Shown here one piece after another: positions 47,390 through 60,400 of a DNA stretch of 64,000 bases (position 1 is its first letter; every line of letters begins with the position of its first letter). The notes beneath the pieces are model-generated. The model worked only from the letters and a program-made list of their open reading frames with translations, had not been told where the DNA came from and searched no databases. The DNA lies in contig CM057147.1 in NCBI GenBank assembly GCA_029964075.1, positions 24,015,513 through 24,079,512 of the forward strand. The letters are read 5' to 3'. A program made the position numbers and the translations under genes. Source of the DNA: Patiria pectinifera. Lineage: Eukaryota; Echinodermata; Asteroidea; Valvatida; Asterinidae.

Positions 47390-47790
47390 TGACGTCATAT
47401 GTCGTGAACGGACGTCATCATGACGTCACTTAAATTTTCATCTATAACACATCCCGGTCTAGCTCCTTACCAACTTTCAACCCAATCGGACCTGTAGTTC
47501 TGGAGATATAGCCCAATCTGTCAGATCTAGCCGAATTCTGCTAGAAAATGGCCACAACAGAAAAATCGCATATAATGTGACGTCACGTAACTCAAGATGA
47601 TATCATGATGACGTCAATGATCGGCGCACAACATTAGATGCTGGTCTAAGTGTGTGCCAATTATAAAGGCAATGGGATTGATTTTACTGGCAAAAGTGCT
47701 GGTAACAAAAAAACGTGTACAAATGCTATGGGCAAAATGACTGAAAAAGAATTATACTTGAACCATTAAAAGCAAGGAAATAAATGCGAT
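47390..47790. repeat. Dispersed TGACGTCA repeat, inverse of the one in RFC2 intron 1
   Basis: 47500-47760 is the reverse complement of 28755-29000. The stretch also holds four TGACGTCA palindromes. Class unknown, possibly Helitron-related. Confidence 0.55.
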
Positions 47791-48028
47791 TGTGTAGTTA
47801 AGAATTCCTTCATACATTGTGGTTATAATACTGTCTGGAATATTTGATTATTTAAAAATGACTTTACTGGCCTTTAATAAGCTTCTCTGAATCCGAATAA
47901 CACCTGCTTTTGTCATTTTAGAAAGATTGACAAGGTGGAAAATGCAATTTTCTTACGCGGGTCACGTTTTTGCTGGGTCAACACTACCCCAACCCCTTTC
48001 CCGCATGTCAATACATATCAGGCCGTTA

Positions 48029-48363
48029 GGCCAAAAAAGAAAACGTCTCCGGTTTCTGGTATGCGCGTGCGTCGCCGTGGACATGCGCGTTAGCAAAATT
48101 AAAAAAGTTTGTTTGTTCAATGTAAAATGATGTCTCAAACCGCCATACTCACTGGTTTGACTGGAATCCTGCTGCTGCACACTTTTTACGTGTTTTAGAT
48201 GGGGTTAAATGGAGTATAAGCTTTATGTGGCACTAAATTAAGTCAAGCACCATTTGCAGTCATCAGCCGACATTTGGAGGACCCCCCCCCCAAAAAAAAG
48301 CCGCGTCGCCGCACCACTTTTGGGACACGCTCCATACCAGAAACCGAAGGCTTTTTTTTTGCC
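48029..48363. mobile_element. Harbinger-like MITE upstream of the cyclase-like gene
   Basis: GGCCAAAAAAGAAAACGTCTCCGGTTTCTGGTATG ... CATACCAGAAACCGAAGGC...GCC, flanked by TTA on both sides. It ends 125 bp before the ATG of the downstream gene, so it may overlap that gene's promoter or 5' UTR. Confidence 0.75.
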
Positions 48364-48487
48364 TTATACAGGAGTTGGCTCCGTGGATAACGGGTGATAC
48401 GCAGACTAGCCACGTGTTTCCATATAGCTTCGGTTTACTGAGCTGAAGTTGTGCTGCACTACAGTCGGTTTTTATAATAGAAGCATA

Positions 48488-51400
48488 ATGGTCGCAATGT
48501 ATGGCTGTATCATTTTAGCGCCACTCCTCTTGAGTACAGTAGTCCATGCTACTGTCAATGTGAAAGTAGGCATGCTACACCTGTCGGATTGTAAGGAGCC
48601 CCTGGTGTTGATAAGCAAGTACTCCCTTTTGCCGGCGGCTCAGATCGCCTTTGAAACCGTCGCAAAACGCCTGGAAAGGGGGGTGTACAAGAACTTCAGC
48701 ATGACGCACGTAAGCACTGATGAGTGTTGTACACGCCCAGTACGGTCTAGTGGAGCCCTAGCATCTTCGATGTACCACGATGACGGCGTGGATGCCTTCC
48801 TGGGGCCGGCTCCTAGCTCCGATATGGCTGCTGTAGCTGACATGGCCGCCTACTGGAATCTTCCGGTCTTGGCCGGGGCAGCCACTTCCACGCTCCTGAA
48901 TGACAAGACGCGCTTCCCGACCCTGACTCGCCCGTGTCCGGGCATGGGGCTCATGGTGCAGTTCATGACTGCCGTGCTCCGTCATCTGGGTTTGACCAGC
49001 TGTGCCATACTCCGCGGACTGCCAATAGATGTGTACTACCGCCGCGTTCTTCCGGACGCCGTGTTGGCAGGCCTGGAGAAGAATGGAATAATTGTGGTCG
49101 AGGTGTACGCAGACCAATTTGATACTTTGGGTAAAGCACTGGAGAAGGTTGCTTCTTTCTCCAAGGGTGAGTACAATACAATGGGCAGGTAACGTAGGAA
49201 TTTAGCCCGAAGAGATCAAACAACATATATATATGCGGTTTGTGGAATGGGCCTATGCGAAGACATTGATCTTGCAGATGAACCCCCCCCCAAGAAGTGA
49301 AAAACAAAACTGCGATAAAAATATGACGTGCGGTTGCTAAGCTTTTTGCTGCATGGGCCCGAAAGAGCCGGAACAGGCCTCCCTTTTACTCACTGAGTGA
49401 TTGATCGACTGACTGATTCACCGTCACTGACAGTGTTTGACGCACTGAGTCACTGAGGCATTGACTGAATGATTGACTTGCTGACACACTTACTAACTCC
49501 CTTGCCGACTGACTGACGACACACTTACTAACTCCCTTGCCGACTGACTGACGCACTTGTATAATAGCGTCATAAACTGAGACTTTTGAGTTAAGCTCTA
49601 TAGTTCACATACCTAGTCTTGTTTTCCAAGATACAATATTGACAAGAAAAAAACAGGAAAAGGTGCATCCTGATGATATTCATCTCCCTAGTTGTTTTTT
49701 TCCCTACATGTAGTTATCTTCATCAGTGCCTCCCCGGTACGTGACATAATGGTCCACGCGCATCGTCTGGGCCTCACTCTGGGCTCGCATGTGTTTCTAA
49801 ACTGGATCCCGTTCGAGCACTCGCCATGGCAGACGAGCTCCCAGGTTAGTTATTATTTCAAACAAAAATGGAAAAAAAAATGTTGCCCGAATCATTATTT
49901 GAACCAATAATTGCCTTCCTTGGCAAGTGCCATATTGAAAAAACAAAACGAGCTAGTTTAGTGTAGATGTGGGTGTGCGCGTGTAGATGTACATCATAGA
50001 GCTATATTAAATTATTTTAATATAGCTCTATGGTGGACATGTATATATAGAGGGTTCCTGTGGGGTAGAAGATACAATACAACAATATACCCCAAAAGGA
50101 AGTCTTTAGAAATCTATCTGCCCCATAAGGGAAACGCTATGGAGTTAGACATATCAATAGGATAAAAAAAAAGAAGGGACACAAATGTCTTTCCACAAGT
50201 ATGGGCGTATTCAGGCATCATTCAAACCATGGACTAATTATATATAGAGAACAATATTGTCTGCGATTCCCAGCATACGTCCGCGATTGACGGTGTGAAT
50301 ACGTCTGTGTTCGTGTTTATTGTGTAAATCGAGGACACACACGTGCAGCATCAACGATGAATTGTGGACAGGAACCAAATCGAGAACGACCTCGATTAGA
50401 AAAACGTGTACCAAACCAATGAGAGCTGTTGTAAAAAAAAAAGAGTACAAAGGAAAAGGGAAGAGGAACAACAGAAAATCCTCGATTTACACCATAAACA
50501 AAGTGTGTGTAAACACCAGCAATCATGGACTAGGGACAAAATGGTTAGGGCACAAACAAAGGGTCCACGGTTGACCGATAGTCAACGATTGAAATTCGTG
50601 TACAAAACCAATGAGAGGTGTTTACATGTGTGTGTACAAACAATAGGGGGTCCACGATTGTGTGTTCTGGTTTGGGTGTGTGTGTGGGTTCTGGCACCCC
50701 TCAATGAAAAAGGTTTCGCCATGTCGCTGAACAGTCATACGGTTATAAGGGCGATTTCTAAAGGTTACGTAACACTTCATTTTGAATGAAACTACATGTG
50801 CACACACATGTTCACGTTGGCGGGCGAAATCTTTGAAAATTAATTTCTCCCGTTTGGAAGACCGTATCTTCATGCAACTTTCAGGGTTTACTTTCCTCAC
50901 AATGATCCAAGTATGTGCTAAAAATCGTTGTGATGTGTTCATTACTTTCGCTGAAATCGGAAAAATAGGCCTGGCTACGTGTATCATTGAAAGTTGTAAC
51001 ACTGACGTTTGCAATAATTGTCAATCTTTTCAAGCCTCACGAATATTAATAAGGTTCCTATCCATTATTGTGTGCAGTAAACATTTTGAGAAAAGCCTCC
51101 TTCACGAGTTATTAACTGATATATTTCAACCTTTTTGCCGGCTTCCATTGGTCGATACCGAGACCCACACCAAAACAGGCCGAGTGACGCTAATGAATAT
51201 GCTAATCTACAATACCATATTGTGTGGCCAGTTAACCGTAGCGCCTAAGGGGCTTTGCTGAACAATGCATGTGAATTGGGTAGGCAAAAATCATCGTCGA
51301 AATTTTCCATGGAGATCGTTCAAATTGTAGCACTAGCGTTTGCAACAACATATTAAGCTAAAATTCGGAATATACTTAGATGATATTAGTGTTCAACTGC

Positions 51401-54400
51401 GCGTGAAATAACAATTTTGAGAAATTCCTAGAAATAGATATAAATACAGAGATTTGGGGAAGTTTTCGAAAGATTTCTTCCAGACTTGAAGCTCAGCTAT
51501 ACCAGTAACCAGTATTGACGTTTCGGCATCGATGACGGCGATTTTTTTCACTGACATGAAGCTAAAAATTTCTTCTTCCATTATAATTTAACTTTTCAAT
51601 CATACTGAGCATATTTTCTGAGAAACACAACGTTCAAAAGGCCATGTTTTTTTTGTGGTGCATGAATTTCACTGCTCTGCTAAAGCGTCTAAGTATGTGA
51701 AAGGATTGTCTGAAGGTATCGACATATTGACTAGGCCTTGAATTTAGACCTTTCTTTGCCAACCCGTAACGGTTAAAAGCAGAGGTGGCAGCAAGTCATT
51801 TTTTGCAAGTCCAAGTCAAGTCACAAGTCAAAGCTGGTATTTACAAGTCAAGTCACAAGTCATTGTTTGAAAGTCCAAGTCAAGTCACGAGTCATTAGGT
51901 CCAGTCACAAGTCAAGTAACAAGTCATTAGGTCCAGTCACAAGTCAAGTCACAAGTCATTTGGTCTAAACACAAGTAAAGTCACAAGTATCTTTGTTCAA
52001 GAACACGTCAAGTTGCCCATTATTTTGTCCAGCTGTAATAAGCTAAAAGAACCTGGCGTCAACTTACAAGTTATTTTGATCATGCCTCCTTAATTCCCCT
52101 TTTTCAATGTGTTGCAATTACTATTCTTGTAGTTTATCACATATCTGTCGGATATTAGCCCTTTGTATACTTTAATAAATTTACTTTACATTGTAGAAAT
52201 AAATGTTGAGATGACATGAAAAAAAGACTTCACTCACTCAATTACATGTAGTATACTAACACTTTATTGTTCAATTTTCATGTATTCTAAACGCCTACCA
52301 ATGGGTTAGGCTATCCGGTATTTTACATGCAGTTGACAAAGGCCTGTTTTCTTTTCATGAAAGGTTCTTTCAAAGTTTGTTCAACCATTACAATTACATT
52401 AAGCAAGAGACTTGGTCATTGAAAACTGCAGTTTGTTGTGACAGTCTTATTGAAAACTTTTGAAACTAGTGGAACTATTCATTTTACTGGATTCAGTCAC
52501 TGAGGTCTATTTTCTGGAATGAAACTTTCTCGCTGCATCTATAAACTGCATTTATAAACACCTTGAGTGGCCTTTTTGGGCCTTGTGTTGGGCGACTTCA
52601 ATTAAAAACTAGAGGTTCGCGTTTGTTGAGTTACAAACGCAGAGTGGTCGGGCTGGCATATTTTCTTGTGTTTACAGTGACTTAATCATAATTGAACTGC
52701 ACATTACCCCTCCCATTACCCTGCATCCATTACCCTGTGTTTTTTACAAAGAAAATCACACAACCTGCAGTTGAACTTGTTGCTACCTCGACAAGCCTTG
52801 TAGGCCTATCAAGCGCACATCTGGTGCTGCATGGATGGCTACTCAAGCATACAACCAGTTGGGACTATTGGTAGACTTGACGAAGCCTCTAACGTTATTG
52901 GAGTTTATGCAACATATGCTAATCATATCATAAAATGGCTTTTATGGGTTTTTTTCTTTTGCATGGGCATAATAAAATTCTGCACTGACTTTACGACAGA
53001 AAGGTTTGTGGCTACACGCTGTGGAAATATTAATTTTCAGCATTCAGGTATGAGAGGAAAACTGGTGAGGCGGGATTTCAATCGGCAGAGATGCCACTTT
53101 TTCCGGTTTTAACCGGAATTCCGGTTTTAAAAAAAAATCTCACAAAATTCTGGTTTTTCCGGCCGTCAAATTAACCAGAAAAAGAGAAGAAAAACTGTGG
53201 AAATGCGTTGAGTTTTACCTCGATTTAGTACATTTAGGCGCACGCATGGCACAACGTTGTTCGTTGAAGTAGTCTTAAAAACAGTCTTTGTGTATGTTGT
53301 TGCCGAGCCTGCATGCGATACAAGCGGCCAACGTACTTGCACGCAGTATACAACGGCGCCTCACGCGTGCTTCACCGCGTGCGGGCGTGTTGTGTGCTAA
53401 GCACACATAGCATTCAGCCTATCAAGTCTATCATTTCAGCTATCGGTCGTCGTGTGCCCGGCAGAAGGGCATAAGTGTGCATATGCCCTTATGCAATGTA
53501 GCGTAATGACCAACATGTTCCCAGCAAAAGGTCATATGCAGAAAACTGCCTCCATTTTAATGAAATTTTAACATTTTCGTCAGAAATTAATACAAGTTGT
53601 TCCTAAACTTATGATTCAAGCGTGTGACAAATTTCAAATTCGTACGATTTATATTACGTGTGGGAGAACATTGGATACATAATGCGCGCGAGGGAACAAT
53701 GGAACCTTTCAATGCAATTTTCTTGAAAATGATTTTTGCGTCAGAACGCTCATATGCCCTTCTGCCGGGCACCCGACGCGGTAGTCTAATAGCTTAATTA
53801 AAGTGTATTGGGTCGCTCGAGTAGCGTCTGACTTGGGTTGGTAACAAGTCATTTTTTGCAATCCAAATTCAAGTCACAAGTCATTGTTTGCAAGTCCAAG
53901 TCAAGTCACAAGTCAAAGCTGGTATTTACAAGTCAGCAACTCTGGTTAAAAGGTTATCGTTTCGGTTAAGGAGAATACACGAGAAAGTGTGGATTCGTAA
54001 TTTAAGAATTCACGGGGCGCGAAGCGCCGAGTGAATTCGTAAATTAAGAATCCACACTTTCTCGTGTATTCTTCGATTTAAACCATTGCGTCAACAGAAG
54101 TATTGGAAAGCATGTTGCAACCTGACGCCACTTTTTTCTTCATATATCACCTCAATTAAGGTTATTCGTTGCAAAAATGATGATAAGACATGAATCTGGG
54201 ACTGAGAAATGATTCCAATTTTGTTAGGAAATACTTGAAATGACTCTCCATAGACTTTGTACACAAGCGCGGAAGTGGTGTCAGGTTGCAACATTTTTTT
54301 CTTGGCGTGTTTAGCATGTGTATCGCCACACCCGTACAACCAAGTCATTTTGTGTGTATAGGCTCCTTACGTCAAAATGGATAGTTCAGATGACGATTTC

Positions 54401-57400
54401 TTTTCTGACTAAAAGTAGTTTTTGCAGTGACGGCGGAGAATCTGACAGTGAAGATTCATGGTGATTTTCGGAAAGCAAATGTTCACGCAGACGGTCCTAT
54501 TCATGCTCATTATGGATAACAATTATTGTCCGATGTGTTCAAGCTTTCAAAGTGTGGATTCGTAACTCCGAGTCCACACTTTACTAAAGATTCGTAGTTC
54601 CGAATCCACACTTTGTGACCAGTGTAAGAGATGCGTAGATCCGAATCCACACTTTTAACAATAGTGTGACGTCACAGCAATGGTTTACAAATTAAGAATA
54701 CTTATCATTGTTTCTAATGATATATCGTTGGATTGTTGAAAATACAAAATGACCACCAAAAACTGCCAAAGACGTAATGAAAATGCAACTCTCTTACAAA
54801 GTTCAATATAATAAGAATAATAATAAAGGACATTTATATTGCGCAAAACCTACATGGATATACTCTTCTGCGAATTACAAAAAACAAACAGAAATGCAGA
54901 AAAATACAAAAATATGCGATTTTTGTCAAAATCTGTTGCCAACCAAGGCTTAATATTTGGTAGTCCACACAAAAATACTAGACTGTAGTAATACCGTGGT
55001 ATACTCGACTACAAAGTAAGGTTTTTCTACAGTACAACCATCAGAGTACCATGATTAGGCACCATGGTCATACCATGGTACCACAGTTCATGGTATATTA
55101 TTGAGTGGTCGGGCACAACCCGACCACTGTTTGGATTTGTTGCGATTAATTGAGTGGTCGGGCACAACCCGACAACTCTCTGTTTTTGTTCTGATAAATC
55201 TTTCTTTTTTTTTTCCGGACAATACTTCTCCGCGGCTTTTCTCCTAAACGGTTCATGATATGAACTTGTAACTTTCAATATATATCGACCCTCATCCCTA
55301 GTGGTGCATATTACTCTGACGTCATGATGACGTCATCGGGTGTCAAATTACAAGCGATTTCAGCTGAAAAAGTGGTCAATTACTTTCACCTATAACTCTT
55401 GAACAAAATAATCAATGATGTTTGTATTTCGTGATCGGATAGACCATGAATTGATTAACATTTTTTGTCGGTACGTGAACTCGCTTGACCTTTACTTCCG
55501 GGTCTACCGGAAGGTCAAAGTTGGGTGAATTTAAAATGAAGACTTTAGCCTGACATCAAAACAAAGTAGAATTTCTTCCAAACGGCTTACGGTATGACCC
55601 AGAAACTTAATGTGAACTTGTACCATGCTACGAAGATGTTATCAATTTTGTTACGTCATCGTGACGTCATCAGGAATCAAATTACAAGCGATTTTAGGGA
55701 AAATTTTGACAAAATAGTTTGCCCTAAATCTTTTGAACTAAATAGAGTTTTGTGTTCGTTTTTTTCGTGAGGTTGTAGACTATGCCGTGAGAAACATTTC
55801 TTGTTCCCGGACACAAAACCGCTTGACCTTCACTTCCGGTATTACCGGAAGTGCAATGAAAACCGAATGTAATTCAAAAGCGGAAGCATTTTACTAGACA
55901 CATATAAATTATGATAGTGTTTAGTGAGGAATGCCAGACAAAAAAGTGTGATGACGTCATCTTTCGAAAGGGCGCCCCCTAGCGGCACATAACACAGTGT
56001 TTACTCTTTCTAATTTGAAAACCATCCGTTCAAATTTTACCAAATCGCTCCTTGATATTCTTTGATTAACCAAAAATAACTTGGCAAGGTTTCAAATTCA
56101 TGACGTCATCAGACCGGAAGTTACCCCTGTGAGAATTTGAAAACGACCATATTCTAAAATTCGATTCATGTCGTATATATCTTCTAGCCCAAGTTACGAT
56201 ATCCATTACAATGTTCACTTTTTGCTGCCAAATACTGTGACGTCATCAAACCGGAAGTTAGTTGTTATGAATAAATACACGTATATTTTCCATACTTTCA
56301 TACGTCATTAAACTTCACAATGAACATTTATCCACTCTGAACTAAATCAGTATTCACTTCCAGTTTTTGAATAATGACGTCATCAAGCCAGAAATAACTT
56401 GTGTACATAGAATGTTTACGGAATTTTACCACAAAATAATTGATTGTACCTGACAGGAATTAATTTCGTGATCCTTTGTTCTTACATAAAAATATTCATA
56501 ACCTAACACGGCAGTGTTTATTGAAAAAAATGTCTGCCCGACCACTCTGCGTTTGTAACAACAAACGCAAACCTCTAGTCTTTTCTTTTTTCCGTACAAT
56601 ACTTCTCCGCGGGTTTTCTCCTAAACGGTTTATAATATGAACTTGTAACTTTCAATATATATCGACCCTCATCCCGAGTGGTGCATATTACCCTGACGTC
56701 ATGATAACGTCATCAGGTATCAAAGTACAAGCGACTTTCGTTGAAAAAAAATCTTCTTTCACCTATAACCCTTGAACAAAACGATCAATCATGTTCACAC
56801 CTTGTAATCAGATAGACCATGAACTGATAAACATTTTTTTAAAAGTTTGACCTTTCCTTCCGGAGCTGCCGGAAGGTCAAAGTTAGGTGAATTCAAAATA
56901 TAGAAATTAGCCTCAAATAGAAGGAAAACAAGATTTCTTTCCATAACCGATTGAAATCGCGCCTCACCAGTTTTCCTCTCATATCTGAATACTGAAAACT
57001 AATATTTCTACAGCATGTAGCCACAAACTTTTCTGTCGTAAAGTCAGTGCAGAATTTCATTATGCCCATGCAACAGAAAAAACAAACAAACATAAAAGCC
57101 ATTTTATGATATGATTACCATATGTTTCAACGACGTTAGAGGCTCCGTCAAGTCTACCGTTGTCATAACTTCGGTGCAGAATTTTATTATACCCATTCAA
57201 AAGACCACCAAAAAAACCATACAGGCCATTTCAGCATTATTATGTTTCATAAAGTCTAACGACGTGAGGCGCTCCGTCAATTCTACCAATGACGTAACCT
57301 TAGTGCAGAATTTTATTATGCCCATGCAAAACAAACAAAAAAAACCAACATAAAAGCCGTTTTATTTTAAGATTAGCATAATTCTGTTGCATAAGCTCCA

Positions 57401-60400
57401 ACGACATTAGAAGCTTCGTCAAGTCTACCAATAGTCCCAACTGGTTATATGCTTGAGTAGCCATCCATGCAGCACCAGATGTGCGCTTCCTGATAGGCCT
57501 ACAAGTCTTGTCGAGGTAGCAACAAGTTCAACTGCAGGTTGTGTGATTTTCTTTGTGAAAAACACAGGGTAATGGTTGCAGGGTAATTGGAGGGGTAATG
57601 TGCAGTTCAATTATGATTAAGTAAGTTTAAACACAAGAAAATATGCCAGCCCGACCACTCTGTGTTTGTAACTCAACAAACGCGAACCTCTAGTCTTTTT
57701 TTTTTTTTTTCCCGGACAATACTTCTCCGCGGGTTTTCTCTTAAACGGTATATGGTATGAACTTGTAACTTTCAATATATATCGACCATCATCCGAAGTG
57801 GTGCATATTACTCTGACGTCATGATTATGTCATCAGGTGTCAAATTACACGTGATTTTAACTGAAAAAGTGACCAAATACTTTCATTTATAACTCTTGAA
57901 CTAAACATTTAATGATGTTTGTATTCTGTAATCAGATAGACCATTAATCGCTAAACATTTTTTGCCATGTACGTGAACTCGCTTGACCTTTACTTCTGGG
58001 TCTACCGGAAGGTCAAAGTTAAATGAATTCAAAATGAAGACGTTAGCCTGAAATCAAAACAAAGCAACATTTCTTCCAAACAGTTCACGGTATGATCACA
58101 GAACCTTGTGTGAACTTGTACCTTGTTACGAAGATGTTATAATTTTTGTTACGCCATCATGACGTCATCAGGTATCAAATTACAAGCGATTTAAGGGCAA
58201 ATTTTGACAAAATAGTTTGCGTATATCTTTTGAACTAAATAGAGTATCGTGTACGTTTTTTTCGTGAGGTTTTAGACTATGCCGTGAGGAACATTTCTTG
58301 TCCCCAGACACAAAACCGCTTGACCTTTACTTCCGGTGTTACCGGAATTGCAATAAAAACTGAATATAGCTCAAAAGCGGAAGCATTTTACTACAGACAC
58401 ATATATTATAAAAGTGTTTAGTGAGGAATGCCAGACACAAAAATAGTGTGATGACGTCATCATCCGGAAGTCAAAGTCGTTTGACCTTTCCTTCCGGGGC
58501 TGCTGGAAGGTCAAAGTTAGGTGAATTCAAAATATAGAAATTAGCCTCAAATAAAAGAAAAACAATCTTTCTTTCCATAACCGATTGAAATCACGCCTCA
58601 CCAGTTTTCCTCTCATATCTGAATGCTGAAAATTAATATTTCTACAGCTTGTAGCCACAAACTTTTCTGTCGTAAAGTCAGTGCAGAATTTTATTGTGCC
58701 CACGCAAAAGAAAAAACCCATAAAAGCCATTTTATGATATGACTAGCATATGTTGCATAAACTCCAACGACGTAAGAGGCTCCGGCAAGTCTACCAATAG
58801 TCCCAACTGGTTGTATGCTTGAGTAGCCATCCATGCAGCACCAGATGTGCGCTTCCTGATAGGCCTACAAGTCTTGTCGAGGTAAAGCAACAAGTTCAAC
58901 TGCAGGTTGTGTGATTTTCTTTGTGAAAAACACAGGGTAATGGGTGCAGGGTAATGGGAGGGGTAATGTGCAGTTCAATTATGATTAAGTCATTGTAAAC
59001 ACAAGAAAATATGCCAGCCCGACCACTCTGTGTTTGTAACTCAACAAACGCGAACCTCTAGATATTATTATTATTATTATTATTATTTATTCGACCTGAA
59101 CAGAACAGCAACAAGCAATCAAAACGGCACAAAATGTAAACAATTAAATGACAAAAGAACGTATAACCGAATACAACAAATAGCCAAAAGGGCAAAAACA
59201 GAACAAATGAGCGGAGGGCAGCCAGACGAGCATGGAGAACGGATTCAGTGAAAAAAAAACGAGGTGGGTATAAGAGGATATGAGAGGGGGCATGCAAGTA
59301 AAGGGGCTGAATCTTAGGAGGGACACAATGAATAAACTGCCACAAAAAACAACAGTATTATGCGGGTCAGGGACAACAAAAGTAAACTAAATTACTGTTG
59401 CTCGGAAGCATGTTGTCCCAGACATAATACGACAAGGACGAGAAATAGCACACAAATTAACACAGAATCGAGGGGAGGGGGAAGGACCAGTTCCTACACT
59501 TGCATGCTCCCTGTCAAAACCGGGAGGATAAAATTAAATCATGGCAAACAAAATCAGACGTTTAAACAGACATCTTTCAGTTGGCGGAGAAATGTTGTCA
59601 GAGGACAGATCACAGCAGCATCCCGGATGTGAGATGGAATATTATCCCACAACCTTGGGAATCGACGGGAAGGAGAATGAAGCAGCGAATCTGTGCGCGC
59701 AGGAAGATGGCGGAATGTGAGAGAGTCAATGTGACGAGTGTTGATAACAATGTTGCTTCTATTAAAGGGACTCACATGTTGAAAAACCGTACAAAACCTT
59801 AAAAACAAAGGAACATAACAAATAGTTACGTCGCAGGGTTAAGGGGTGCCAGTTAAGCCGCTGCAATCTGTCCTCGTACGACATTTCCCCTCGCCTTTGA
59901 CCAAGAGCAAGACGAGTAGCTGTCTGCTGGACTTTCTCAAGCTTACGTTGTAGAATTGAGGTGTGCGGGTGCCTTGCTGGCAAACCATACTCAAGGATGG
60001 GGAGGACTAGTGATTTGTATAAAGCGAAAATAGCCTTAGGGGAGGATTCTCTAGCAACTGTTCTTATAAACCCTAAAAGGCGATTGGCTCTAGCTACGAT
60101 ACTGGAAATGTGAGTTGTCCAGCTGAGATTAGCATCTATAGTGAGGCCTAGATATTGATAAGAGTTGGTAGTGATGAGTGGGGTTTTTCCTAGTTTATAG
60201 ACTGGAGGATTGACATGGCGGCTTCTAGTGATATGCATAACTTTGGTTTTGCTAGTATTGAAAGTCATATCGTTTAGGTCACACCAGTGATTAAGTCTAT
60301 TTAAATCTAACTGAAGTTCTACCTGATCATTGGGACATTGTATGTCACGATATAAGAGGATATCATCTGCAAATAACACGCAAATAGATGAAATGGAATT

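Larger units (their letters stand above)
51780..53944. mobile_element. hAT-like non-autonomous element, copy 2
   Basis: Starts CAGAGGTGGCAGCAAGTCAT, ends CAAGTCAGCAACTCTG, flanked by the 8-bp direct repeat GTTAAAAG (51772-51779, 53945-53952). It is the same family as 44722-46613 in inverse orientation, sharing the AAGTCAAGTCACAAGTC subterminal repeats and about 0.5 kb of body (for example TATCTGTCGGATATTAGCCC). It carries an inverted Helitron 3' fragment (52609-53085) and a palindromic MITE (53454-53772). Confidence 0.8.

Noticed and set aside
48449-48487. Earlier start of the cyclase-like protein at a TTG
   Set aside because: The first ATG at 48488 gives a normal signal peptide; eukaryotic initiation at TTG is not expected.
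50782-51261. 159-codon open frame in intron 2 of the cyclase-like gene
   Set aside because: No recognisable domain, irregular composition, no splice partners, and the flanking DNA is repeat-derived.
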